Positions 21,848 through 33,411 of a stretch of 64,000 bases of DNA are shown here, one piece after another. Every line of letters starts with the position of its first letter. Position 1 is the first letter of the stretch. The notes under the pieces are model-generated. The model ran no database searches. It was not told the origin of the DNA and saw nothing but the letters and a program-made list of their open reading frames with translations. This DNA comes from Cristatella mucedo (Eukaryota; Bryozoa; Phylactolaemata; Cristatellidae), in assembly GCA_009760855.2 (NCBI GenBank), contig WPIO01000113.1, forward strand, positions 878,001 to 942,000. The letters are read 5' to 3'. Both the position numbers and the translations under genes were made by a program.

Positions 21848-24196
21848 GGCGTAAGAAATTACTTGCCTATGGACATATAAACGCCTATTGCTTTGGACTG
21901 CTGGGTCTCCCACTCTGGCAGCTGGCTTAGCTCCCCCGGCGGCTAGTAACCTACTTGTTAGTTATGATCATCAGCAGCTGCTATCGCTTCCTCATCGTAG
22001 ATCAAATGCATTCCTAGATATAAATGTTGTTAGATTTATTAAATATGCATTAATAAAAGAAAAGCACCCCGTACCCGCCTCGTTTGCCGGAACCGCCAGC
22101 TCAGACGCAGCTCGTTGGGCGGGAACTATGAGCTGAGTACCCGCTCGTTTGGTATTCCTAGCATTGTCTCGAACCACTCAACACACACTCCCACATGCTT
22201 CACTGTAAATCTCTCTAAAGTTATTGCTCATCAGGCCTGTTGTAACTCCATCGGCCAGACCTAACGCTTCCGTTTAAAATTCTCGCTCAATACGCTATAA
22301 ACCTCTGGTAATAAGCGATCTTATTTCTGAAAATGGTATCGACCTGCTCGCCCTAGCTGAAACTTAGCTGAAATCGATACATTGCCCGAAAATTAATGAC
22401 GCAACTCCATCTGGTTTCTCGTTCTTTCACACCCCTAGATCTATCAAAACTGGAGGCAAGGTTGCTATTATCGTGAGCGTCAAATTAAAATTTAAGCCAT
22501 TTGCGGTACCCTCAAAGCAGTCGTTTGAATCAATGGTCTTGGTCTCACCCAAAAACAAGCTACCGATAGTGGCAGTATTCTATCGCCCACCAGGTACCAA
22601 ATCTTCCTTTCTCTCAGATTTCTCCGATCTGATTTCGATTCTGTGGGCAAGAAATCGATTCTTCCTCGTTATGGGTGATTTCAACGTTCACTTTGATAAT
22701 AATAATAACAATTCACTTGACAAAGCGCCCTCAGAGAACTTAATCTCTCTCTAGGCGCTTTACATTTGATGCAAAGTGAAATGCAACCGAATGGTAAGTA
22801 AAATCATGCATGAAAAACAAACGAAATGAATAATATAGTTAGGGGTGACATACACAGGGTCAGCATGCAAATTTGGTTAGTGGCAGCATGCACAGTGTCA
22901 GCACGCATAAGCACATCAAGGACGAATATCAGGGACCCACTAAATGCTGTCCTAAAAAGGTGTGTTTTTAGGTTCCTTTTAAATGTGGTCAGGTCAGGAG
23001 ATGTTCTGACGCAGGTCGGGAGGAAGTTCCAGGCTTTGGGAGCATATGAACTAAAAACACGGTCTCCAAAGGATTTAAGGTTTGTACGAGGTATTTCTAA
23101 ACTTATCTGACGCTTTCAGCACCGAATTTTGTGCATTGACTGACTCATTGTCTCTTGTGGCTCATGTGCATGGCCCTACTCACATCAATCGACACACACT
23201 TGACCAGATTTTCTCATACAACTGCACTTTGTTATCACGAATTATTACCATATCCTGCTTATCTGACCGAATGCAGTCTTGCAGATCTCATTCAATCTAT
23301 AGTGTGTGCCCACATCCTTCTCTAAAATAACCTGTGAATCGCGAAACCTCAAGACCATTGACATCGATGCTATCCGTGCGAGAATATCTTCTTCACCTCT
23401 GCTGCTTAGTCCTCCCTCCGATCTGTCATCACTGGTAGATAACTACACCACGACACTAGCTGACAAGCTCCACGAGCTTGCACCACTGCCAAAGCACACT
23501 GTGCGCCCCCGCCCAGACGGCCTACGGTTTACCACAGACATTAAACTAGCCAGGTCTACTAAACAAAAGCTCAAAAAAGCATACACAAATTTCCGGACTA
23601 ACTGTCCATCGACAGGCATATAAAGACTATTGTAGGTCCTACCAATCGATCCTAGCAATAGCAAGGTCTTGCTTCTATGAAAACATTGTTGAATCACAGA
23701 TGCACAATCCAAAAATGCTGATGTCGACAATAAACCATCTCCTCAACAGTTCCCAGATTAGCTCCTTACCTGACGATCCTTGTGTTGATATAGCCGATCG
23801 CTTCTTCAGATTCTTTGTGCAGAAGATAGACTAGATCAGGGAATCCATTGCTGCGATGACAACCTCCCGCTAAAATGCTGTTCCTTGGTTTCAGGCTGCT
23901 CCTCAATGTCGGCATTTAAACAGGTCACTAGTGATCAAGTCCTAAACTTGGTATCTCCGTCAAAGCAGACAACAAGTCCTCTGGACTCTATTCCCACTCT
24001 CCTGTTTCAGAGATTGGAAACGCTGACTATTAAAATGGCTCTGCCGGTATATATCCTGTCGAACCAGCTCAAAATCTAGGTGTCATATTCCAAAGCGACC
24101 TATCGTTCCACGACCATATCAGGTCCACGGTCAAATCTGCCTAATTTTAGCTTTATAACATTGCTAACATTCGGGCTTGTTTAGATAAAAATACCA
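21848..24196 (+). mobile_element. CR1-like element with endonuclease region, RT core deleted
   Basis: Starts at TAAGAAATTACTTGCC like the element at 36,340. The endonuclease part keeps 'PIVAVFYRPPGTK' and '[14 protein letters not shown]' (22,560-22,700). It is interrupted at 22,697-23,097 and resumes with '[20 protein letters not shown]'. About 800 bp corresponding to 38,093-38,890, the RT catalytic core, is missing near 24,000. Stops and frameshifts make it non-functional. Confidence 0.8.
22697..23097 (-). mobile_element. 5'-truncated CR1-like copy nested in CR1
   Basis: TAATAATAACAATTCACTTG tail, hairpin and 3' UTR in reverse orientation. The host CR1 continues on both sides as it does without interruption at 37,180-37,200. 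Confidence 0.85.
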
Positions 24197-25601
24197 CGGC
24201 ACTGGTAGTGTATCTCCTATTGAATCTGCCCGAACGATAAGTGTGCGACAGTCCTCTGCACGACCAGTTGTCAGGCTGGATAGAGCTACCGAGCAACAAG
24301 TCGTTTCGCAACAACAATAAAACCCTTATGTCAAGCTAAGGCGTCCAAGTCTAGTCTACACACACTAGACGGCTGGTTGCTTCGAGGGATCTAGCACTCC
24401 CCACCCGTTGTAGTCCTTGGGCAGCCCTTCTTTTCCATGCATGAGTTGTTTTTTACATTGTCGGGCCATTGTTCGTTCCGAACCCGCCCAACTGCTGGCT
24501 GCAGTTTGTGGTACATTAATGTTCCCACAGATGCAGCCAGTGGATGGATTTGGGCAGGACTGGTGAGTCATCTGATGAGTAATCGGCTGCCCTTCCACCG
24601 GTAGTGAGCTTGAGGCTGCTTAGGCAGCGTGAGAGCCCTCGCAAGGTCTCAACCCAGTTCTCCCATGCTGCAAGAGTCGTGTTCCTTCACAAGGTGCCAC
24701 ATTACAAAGTGTCCTTTCATTAGAAACCAAATTAGCCTCAGATTCAAGTGTGCCTAGTTGCAGAAACATAACATTACTAAAACTTGAGCTTATTTAGCCC
24801 TAGGATATCAAATCCAAGTTGGTCCATGGATTAGTGACTTCCTCCATTGACTTCTCTAAATCATTGCTTGCCTATCTACCAGCCTGTGCTAGCAAGCGCT
24901 TTCAGCTTATGCAAAAGTGTGCAGCTAGGCTTGTTTATCGTGAGTCACAACGATTCTCGCCGCCTACACTAGTGGCAAGTCAAGCAGCGCATTGACATCA
25001 AGTTTTGTCATTTACTATAAGGTTCCTTTATCTTTTTGCTCCAGCCTAGCAATCAGATCTCAGATGTACTGCCACACTATGCTAAGCATCATACCTCATG
25101 CTCTCCTGACTGGAACTGTTTGCCTACACCTCGTATATACCTTAAATGTTTAGGAGACCGTGCCTTTTAGTTCGTATTCTTCCAAAGTTTGGTACTCATT
25201 CCCGACTTGCGTCACGACATAGCTTTACTTGACCTCATTTAAAGATAAATTTAAAATGTCCTCTTTATAACAGCATTTTGTTGGTCCATGCGATTTTACC
25301 TCTAGGTGTTTACTTGCCGACACTGTGCATGCTGCCAATAACCACTCTTACATACTGTACCTGTGCTTGAAACCTAACCATGTTATTCTAGCTGCTCATT
25401 CAGCCTGCTGCCGTTAGTGATTGTAAAAATAATAACACAATTGATGACGCGCCCGCAGGAACTCATTCTATTTCTTGGCGTTTTACATTCACTGCAAAGG
25501 AAACTATTCTATTGCGTGTCCTCTATATTAGCCTGTTTTTTTCAGCAAATGCAGAGCGCCGAAAAAGAGATTGAGTTCTATAAGAGGTCTATAACAAATT
25601 T

Positions 25602-25604
<3 letters not shown>
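24197..25604 (+). mobile_element. CR1-like C-terminal part and 3' UTR, split by an LTR
   Basis: 24,197-24,243 and 24,692-25,604 are one CR1 copy ('AARLVYRESQRFS' region, then the 3' UTR and hairpin AGAGATTGAGTTCT near 25,570). The LTR at 24,244-24,691 interrupts it. A reversed CR1 tail (25,425-25,530) is nested in its 3' UTR. Duplicates lie at 47,761-48,985 and 56,666-58,085. Confidence 0.75.
24244..24691 (-). mobile_element. Solo LTR, 448 bp
   Basis: Begins TGCGACAG and ends TTCACA (TG...CA), flanked by AAGTG on the left and AGGTG on the right, a likely 5-bp target-site duplication within CR1. The same element in the same CR1 context is at 47,817-48,263 and 56,732-57,179. The minus strand is assigned from the related LTR at 54,155, which adjoins a minus-strand polypurine tract. 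Confidence 0.7.

Positions 25605-25661
<57 letters not shown>
25605..25661. repeat. (TA)n microsatellite at a CR1 tail
   Basis: Pure TA run beginning where the CR1 hairpin ends. Confidence 0.95.
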
Positions 25662-25665
<4 letters not shown>

Positions 25666-25689
25666 TATAGATAACACATCAATTCCAAT

Positions 25690-26915
25690 ACAAGAGAAAA
25701 GTAAGGATCAAGGACCTGACGGCCTCGAGGTGGTCGGAGCATGTAGGCGGAGGCTTCTTGGAGGAGGTAGGTGCTTAGAAGCCGCAGTAGCATGGAGGCC
25801 CCGGCCACCCTGAGGCTGTGGCAGCTTGGATTCGGTGGCGGCCCGGAGGCTGTGGCTGCCCTGAGGCTGTGGCCACAGCCATGGCGATTCGGCAGCCCTG
25901 TACCAGTTGTGTCCTGGAGGCAGCGACGGCCTGGACTCGGCGGTGGCCCGAAGTACAGCTGCCCGGACTTAGTGGTGGCCTGTACACAGCGGTGTCCCGA
26001 ATAAGGGGGCGGCCCAGATTGTTGGCTGCACAGACTTGGCAGCCACCAGGACTCAGCTGCAGCCCGTAATTAGCTGTGGACCGGAGTCGGCCGAAGCCCA
26101 GGCTTTGCCGCTAGGACACGGCAGACCCTTTTCTAAGCCAGGTGGGCCTCTCAAGCTGGGCCTTCAGCTAACCAGGCCGACAACCACAGCTTGGATATAT
26201 CTAGCTTGGATGGTGCAGCTTGGAAGGGGCAGCGTGGACAGAGCAGTCTGACTGCAGGGTTGAGGTGCCCGGGTCGCTGCGCCCCGGTCGCGGGGCCGGT
26301 CGCGGGGCCCCGGTCGCGGGCCCCGGTCGCAGCGCCCGGTCGCTGCGCCCGGTCGTTGAGCCCCGGTCGCGGCGCCCCGGTAGCGGCGTCCCGGTCGCGG
26401 CGCCCCGGTAGCGGCGTCCCGGTCGCGGCGCCATGGTAGCGGCGCCCCGGTTTTGGCAGTCTGGGCGAGGAAGTCTGGTCGATTAAGTCTGGTCGAGTAT
26501 GTCTGGTCAGGTATGTCTGGTCGAGTATGTCTCGTCGATTAAGTTTAGTCGAGTATGTCTGGTCGAGTATGTCTGGTCGATTAAGTTTAGTCGAGTATGT
26601 CTAGCCGAGTATGTCTGGTCGAATAAGTTTGGTCGATTAAGTTTGGTCGAGTAAGTCTGGTCGAAGAAGTCTGGTCGAAGAAGTCTGGTCGAGGAAATCT
26701 GGTCGAGGAAGTCTGCTCTAGCAGATTCTGAGGCTGTAGCCTGGAGTCTACGGTCTCGAAGTTGCAGCCAGGAGGTGCAAATCTGCATCAAGCAGTTTGG
26801 ATAAGTTGGACCGGAGAAAGCAGTGCCGAGGCGGCTGTCCGGAGTCACCAGTCCATGGGCGGCAGTCTGGAGGCGACAGTCTTTATGAAGCAGTCTAGAT
26901 GAGATAGTCCGGACG
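25690..26915. repeat. GC-rich quasi-14-bp minisatellite block
   Basis: 25,690-26,250 is degenerate (GGAGGC, CCCGGACTCGG, TCTGGAGG units). 26,262-26,450 has CCCCGGTCGCGGCG units, and 26,455-26,720 has GTCTGGTCGAGTAT and GTCTGGTCGAGGAA units, all 14 bp with a GGTCG core. 26,730-26,915 is degenerate again. Open frames here are by-products. A homologous block is at 58,150-59,270. Confidence 0.85.
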
Positions 26916-27168
26916 AGCTCCACAACATCGCTAAAACTCGGGCTTGCTTAGATATAGATTCTACGTCTCAGGTGGTCCCTGCATTTTCGACATCCCGTAT
27001 TGACTGCTGCAAGTCACTACCTACTGGCCTCCCGGCATGTGCGATCAGGCGATTGCAGCTGGTGCAAAACTTCTCAGCTAGGCTGGTCTGTAGTGAGCTT
27101 CGCAGTTGCCACATCACACTACTTATCGCCGACCGGCAATGGCTACCAGTCAAGCAACTGATTACTGA
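26916..27168 (+). mobile_element. CR1-like C-terminal RT fragment in the minisatellite
   Basis: Encodes pieces such as 'LPACAIRRLQLVQNFSARLV'. The same fragment sits in the homologous block at 59,275-59,520. Confidence 0.75.
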
Positions 27169-27189
27169 TATTTCTTCATTCACGCATGT

Positions 27190-27560
27190 ACTCTGTGGCG
27201 ACCAGGACTCGGAGGCGGCCTGGACTCGAAAGCGGCCCGGACTCGGCGGTCGCCCGGACTCGGTGGCAGTTCGGTCTTGGCGGCAGCCCGGACTCGGCAG
27301 TGTCTAGGGAACGATAGACCTTTCCCATTAGCGGGCTGGGCCGCCCAAACCGGGCGAACTTCAGTGAACCTGGCCGACTACCACAGCTTGGATATATCTA
27401 GCTTGGCTATGGCAGCCTGAAGGCTCCAGTTTGGACGATGCAGTTTGGATAAGCCAGTTTGGAGGGTGTAGTCTGGAAACCGGATTCCAGTTGCGGCAGT
27501 CTGGAGGCAGCGGCCTGAACGGGCAAGTCTGGATGAGGCAGTCTGGATGAGGTAGTCGTG
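27190..27560. repeat. Minisatellite continuation (17-bp and 14-bp units)
   Basis: CCCGGACTCGG-based units near 27,200-27,300, then CAGTCTGGATGAGG units near 27,400-27,560. Confidence 0.7.
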
Positions 27561-27666
27561 AGGCGGTTGTGTGGAGGTGGTGGTATTGAGGTGCCAGTGT
27601 GAATATGAGCATGACCGGTACTATAGAGTGTTCCACCATGTCGGGTTTTGTTGAAACTACCTGGGG

Positions 27667-27842
27667 TGAGCCGTGATGGCTTAGTTGGTAAGGCGGTTGT
27701 TTTCACGATCTCGGTCCCGAGGTCGTGGGTTCGATTCCTGCAGTGGGTGATTCTCTATTGCGATTACAAGCTGTGACGATAGCCGTAAAGGCCACTCTGT
27801 CGCTATACAAAAAGACGCTGTCTAATCAGGATTCATTTATGT
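27667..27842 (+). mobile_element. tRNA-derived SINE upstream of gene B
   Basis: A box TGGCTTAGTTGG (27,677-27,688) and B box GGTTCGATTCC (27,728-27,738), both near-perfect for RNA polymerase III. The body ends at GACGCTGTCTAATCAGG. It lacks a tRNA acceptor stem, so it is a SINE and not a tRNA gene. Orthologous copy upstream of C at 60,033. Confidence 0.85.
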
Positions 27843-28499
27843 CTGGACCGTCTAGCGATATGCAGCAGGAAAGACGCTTAAGGCCTTGTCGAGATTCCTC
27901 CACGATTGGGCCGGTTCGCGAGTACTACCAGGGTCGAATGTGTCTAGGCTCACATACCACAAACTGAAACGCAATAATAATCGAAGTAATATTCTTATTA
28001 TTAGTATTATTATTATGGTCGATCACTTGATGGCCCAGTGGTGTTGAAGGCAGTTCTGCCGGTTTAGGAAAATGTTCGATTTATAGCCGTCATGGTTTAA
28101 CGTGCTTTAAGTAGTGGCCTTCAGAGGTCAGCCAGTTGCGATTTGGACACCTGACTGGTTTGTTGCACCGTCCGCGTGAAAGTTTACGGTGTGAAGCTTG
28201 CGGTATTTCTAGTGGGCCGTCGATGATATTCAACTTTAAGTGAGTAGTGGCACTGAGCAGTGGCTGCTATATGTTTGTAACCGAGTGTGTTACAAATGGT
28301 TTTGTGCTTTTTCTATAAATGGCATTGCTGCTAGAGCCGCTTACTGCATATGAGCAATGCAGTTACCATTTTTCGAATTCAAGCTGTCCGTTCTTAATTT
28401 ATTGAATGCCCTGTGCCGCTATTCTAATAAAGGAGGTTTGGGTAGTCTTAAGCCTTACATGATAAAATCGCACATTATTTGAAGAGCGAAGACGGTTAA
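27843..28499 (+). other. Conserved upstream flank of gene B
   Basis: Colinear with 60,209-60,861 upstream of copy C, so it probably holds the promoter and 5' UTR. No TATA or other core promoter element can be assigned with confidence. 28,021-28,090 has a faint tRNA-like pattern (TGGCCCAGTGG, GTTCGATTTA), perhaps an old SINE head. Confidence 0.45.
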
Positions 28500-28670
28500 A
28501 TGGCGGAAAACTATCATAACCGCTCTCCATTCCTTCGAGTGGTCAAGAAAGCCAAATGCTCAGCTGATAATGCAGGCAGAATAACGCCGCCAGGAAGGTC
28601 ACAGCTACGCTCTGCCTTGCTAAGACGGGAAGCCGGGCTGCGTCCTGACAACCCACAGGAAGAGCGACTG
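28500..28670 (+). CDS. Gene B exon 1 (residues 1-57)
   Basis: Encodes the N-terminus before the propeller: '[19 protein letters not shown]', then a basic arginine-rich stretch '[14 protein letters not shown]'. Donor CTG|GTAAGG, phase 0. Nearly identical to exon 1 of copy C. Confidence 0.8.
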
Positions 28671-31600
28671 GTAAGGTGGTGTAATTGTGGGACGATTGCA
28701 TTGCTTGATGTTCGGTTTTGAAAAGTGTTCTTTGGATCGCTGTTGGCTTTTCATTTGCACTGGAGATGGTACTCTTTTTCGCCTTGCACTGGTTGACTGA
28801 ATAGTGGTGCGACTTTTATCATCCAGACGCATCGACTAGTTTGCCATCAACCAGTATTTACTAATAATGACAAAATTAATGCGCCTGCTAAAGCACCCTT
28901 AGAGGACACTGCTTTTCGAGGCACTTTACATTTTCTGCAAAGGGAAACACAACTGAATGGTGAGTAATGTCATGCGTGATAAACAACATGAATAACAATG
29001 TTAAGGCTGACTGGCATAGGTTCAGAATGCGTGTGGTTTTTGGCAGCATGCACAGTGTTAGTACGGATAAGCAGAGGAGGGACGAATCACCTGGACCTAA
29101 TAAAGGCTGCCCTAAATAGGTGTGTTTAAAGTTCTTTTTAAATGTGGTCAAGTAGGGGTATTTTGTGATGTAATTCGGTAGTGAAGCGAAGGAAAGATGA
29201 GAGAGCGAAGATGGGAATGCAGGGAAGGAAAGAGTGGGAAGATGAGACGAAGCGAAATGAGTCGAAAGAAGACTTGAAGCACGTCTGTACATTCAAAAGC
29301 AACCCCTTGTAGCCAGCTTAGCTGCTGCTCTCATTCAAGCACTAGAGCAAGTGCTACCTTTCTATTTATTACCTGGTTTAGTGCTCCATATGCAGCAAGG
29401 ATAGTTTCGATCATGTATTCCCACGTCAGACAGATTCTGTCTGCTCTTTACCTTGCAAAGCTTCGTCCATTTAGCATCCTGCTCAAGTAGCCGACGGCTA
29501 ATGTAATGTATCTCCGTCTGTAACTCCACAAAGTCATAAAGACCGTGTGGGTGTTACGCAAAAGAGATTTGTATAGCTCCCTCACAGCCTAAGCGGCTTT
29601 TGGTACGCATTATGTAGCCAACCGACTTCGTCTCACGCAACAAAGAGAAAGTGGGAAGCATAGCAGGGTCAGGAGAGAAGTTAAAGTAGGGAGTAGCATA
29701 GAAGTAGCGGCTCAGGACCACCGAAAAAGATGTGCCGCAGTCGGCAATAGGTGAGTAGTTGTCGTTGGGTTAGAATTGTGAAAGCCAGTTCCACAGTCTT
29801 GGATCTGCAGAGCTAAAGCTTCTGTCGCCAACTGTCTTCAATCGGAGGAATGGGACAGCTAAATTATTGTTCACACAGGACCAGAGAGCGCGAACAATCT
29901 GAAACTGATGCAGCAGTTAAGCTAGGTACGACAGAGCCAAGCCGTGGCGGGCCTTGTGGGCCAGCGTAGGAACTTTACTATGTATCCTTTGCTCAACCGG
30001 CAATCATCCTAACTCTTTCAGCAAAGGAGATGCGTGCTCAAACCTCTGGGATTTGAAGACTCGCCTCGAAACCATCTTCATAATCAGCTGCAGTTGCCTA
30101 ATTGCTTTCTTTGATAGCCCAGCCTAAAGTGAATTACAATAATCAAGCTAAAAAAGAACTAAGGAGCCAATAACATTTTTTACAAGCCACCGTGGGAGAC
30201 AGATCCTTATCTTGGATTGGGATCGGAGGTGATGGCTAGCAGTAGAGGCAGTCTTCTGAATGAAGCTTTTGAAATTGAGGCAGCTGTCGAACAAGAAACC
30301 TAAATTTCGAGTACGTGGTGACAGTCTCACAATATCATCACCTATTAGAACTGCAAAGCCTTTTAATCCAGCCACAAGCTTAGGGTGTCCTTTGAGCAGC
30401 AGTTTGGTTGTATCATCATTAAATTTCTGGAAGTTCTCCGACATTAATGATCGAAGTGTGGATTTGCCAGTCGTGACATTTCAGATGTTAGAATGTACCT
30501 GCGATTGCACAGTTTACAATTTACTTTGTCAACGTAATGCCTTTGAAATTCATTCTACCGCTAGGGCATGAGAATTGTCGTCTTGCTTAATAATATTCTA
30601 TTTGGTAATTACTTGATAATTGTGCTTAGCAGCAATATTTGTTTGGCTCGTTTTCCCTTTAAAAAGTTCTTGTACGTCATCGATAGTTTCTGGTGAGATG
30701 CTATGTGCAAGACCTGCCGATGGACGCAGGTGAATGATGTGACTCGTCTTGCATTGCAGGCTCTGCACATGCCTCTGATCCGTCAATTAAGAGAAGGAAA
30801 ATCAGCCCCAACCTGTTTTTCGTTTGAGCGTGGCTACGTCTCAGCCATGACGTGGCACCCGTCTGTAGCTAACGTACTGGCAGCTGGTTCATCGCACGCA
30901 GGGTTGGTACTGTGGAAGGTCAACAAGGAGTTATCTCCTGAATATATTCGTCACGAGGTAAGCGTGTGAAGCCTTTTTTTATTACAAAGTGTTAGTGGTA
31001 TGATTAAATGAGCACATGTGTAAGTAAACTTATCTCACTCAGATAGGTAAATATTCAAAATCGCTTGAAAGAGTCACTGTTAAAAAGTTCAAATCGACCA
31101 GTGCGTACCCTCAAGTATAGTATACATATATATATAAATATAAGTATATATATATATATACCCTCTAGGCTAGTAGGTTACATAGCTTGACCTCTCGGTT
31201 AAGTGGGAAATATTGTGTATTTCGCTTACATTCTGCTCTGAATGAAATTAATGTCGCTGACGTTTCTAAGCTGATATACCGACGAAAATTTGAATGTAAA
31301 CGATAACAAGATTTTGTTATCATCTAGCCCACTTATCTTTCATCTCACCACGTCGACATGAATCATTCCTTGCACTCGTTGTTTTACTGTGAGTCTACTA
31401 GGATTGCACTAGGCATGTTATGGTTAACCGAGCTCATCTGATGCAAAAAAGATACATTGAGAAGCCTTGATACTTTCTTAAGACTGTCGAGGAAATGAGT
31501 AAGATAGAATCCGGAGATCAGGATTGCCGGAAAAGGCTTGAGAAGGTCAGCAATTGAACAAAAAATGGGGTTCCTTTGTAATGATGGATTGCGTTCTCCA

Positions 31601-33378
31601 GTCTAGAAGCCACGGATCAAAGAATTCTGTTGACAATGGTCTTTAAGTGTAAAGATGAAACAGTTTGTCATGGTTCTAGGAATATCTGATGGCTCAAGGA
31701 GGCCGAGACAAGATCCAAAAGTCAGCTAATGATTTCGTTCCAGGCTTTGGCGAGACGAATGAGCTATCGTGAAGACTTCATTCTGTGTTAGTGATCGACC
31801 GTTAGCTGTAAAAAAATGTCTAACTAAGAGACAAGCTTTAGAGATTAGGAACATGGATAAAGAAAAAATCAATCACTCATTACTTCTCGGCTGATACGCT
31901 ATATTTCTTGAAAGTAATTATTAAGAGGATGTTAAAATTGCCACAAGTAAACTGCTCATGAATACGCGATTATTAGAGGTAACGTCAAACACAACAATAT
32001 TTAAGTTCGGAAATTATTTTACGTGACAGCTCGTTCGTGAAAAGATTCAAGATGCACAATCCTCGGAAATAATTCAGGATGTAACAGATGTAGTAAAGCG
32101 TAATTGCCTAGAAGGTGCTCTTGGTTCTGTTAAAGGTTTCGTGCAAATCGTAGTCACCAGTTAATTTACAATGCATTCCTTTTAATTGGGAATTAGGGAA
32201 AGAGGTGTGTGGATGAGCATTACTAGGAGATTATTTCGTACTGTAAATTGAAGTGGAAAAATATCTTTAGCTCCAGCAATAATAAGATTTTTTGCAGACT
32301 GTATACAGAACTCTGCTTAGATTACGTATATACGCTAGGGTTGGCTTTGAAAATGCTTCTTCTAGCTTCTGCGTGGCTCTTCATTCAAAAATCCATTAAA
32401 CTATGCTTACAGTTTATTTAGAATGAGGCTCTTACCTCGTTGTTATGAATGAATTTCTGCCTAGGGAAACTGCGAATCAATTTGAATGTTCATCCTTATT
32501 AAGTTATATCCGATCGTGATGGACGTTAAAGGTGCACTGTCCTGGATTACTAGTGTTTGGCTGAGTTTACAGGAGCAATATTATGAATTTACACGGGCTA
32601 TCAAGTTCTTGCCGACGAACGAAGAAATGCTGCTATGTGCAACAAATTTCAACGATTTGATGATACACCATGTAGGCCGCGGAACGTCAGCAGTCTTTTG
32701 CACGACGAATGATAACCGGTGGGTATCTACATGATGTGTAATGTTTGACTGTGATAGGAGTGAGCTTCGTCCTCCTGCAGATACCAACTGCGAGTCATCT
32801 AGTCAAATGAGCTTCTGTCGCTTAATATTCCGCTGAACGTTTGTTGTTGCTTAGGAGAAAGTTCCACAGTGCAGATGCCATTTCAAAAGTCGTTGCTGTT
32901 GGAGACGCTATGGGAACCTTGGTACTAATATCTGACCAGGGTCACAAGATCTGCTCAACAGATATCCATGACAAGGAGGTAATTAAAGCTCATGGCATTG
33001 CCATACCCACTGCAAACAACCTCGTCAGCTTGTCCAAGGTGACACAAAAATCCGTAACTGTAATGTATATATTCTCGTAACTCATCTCCAACATGCAGGC
33101 AAATTCAGTTTTCTTGGAATTTAGCCGGTAGGCATAATTAGTGAACAGTTGTTCATTATTTGCTAGATTTATTGTGTATATTATAATTCTCCCGGCCTAA
33201 CGTCACTTCGCTTTGAATTTGATAGCTCATGCCGTTCGAATTACTTGTTCTAATTTCCAAAGGGAATCATGATCTCTGATATTGGAGATACTGATCAGAG
33301 CTTATTGATATGCCTAAACGTATAGTAAAAGCGACATTTATATCAATTAATTGTCTTTATCAGGATCAATAGAAATAT

Positions 33379-33411
<33 letters not shown>

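Noticed and set aside
25771-26439. Several Pro/Arg/Gly-rich frames upstream of gene B
   Set aside because: They lie in degenerate GC-rich minisatellite and recur as different frames in the homologous block at 58,150.
27667-27842. tRNA gene
   Set aside because: A and B boxes are good, but there is no pairing acceptor stem or clear anticodon arm, and the same body follows in several copies; it is a SINE.
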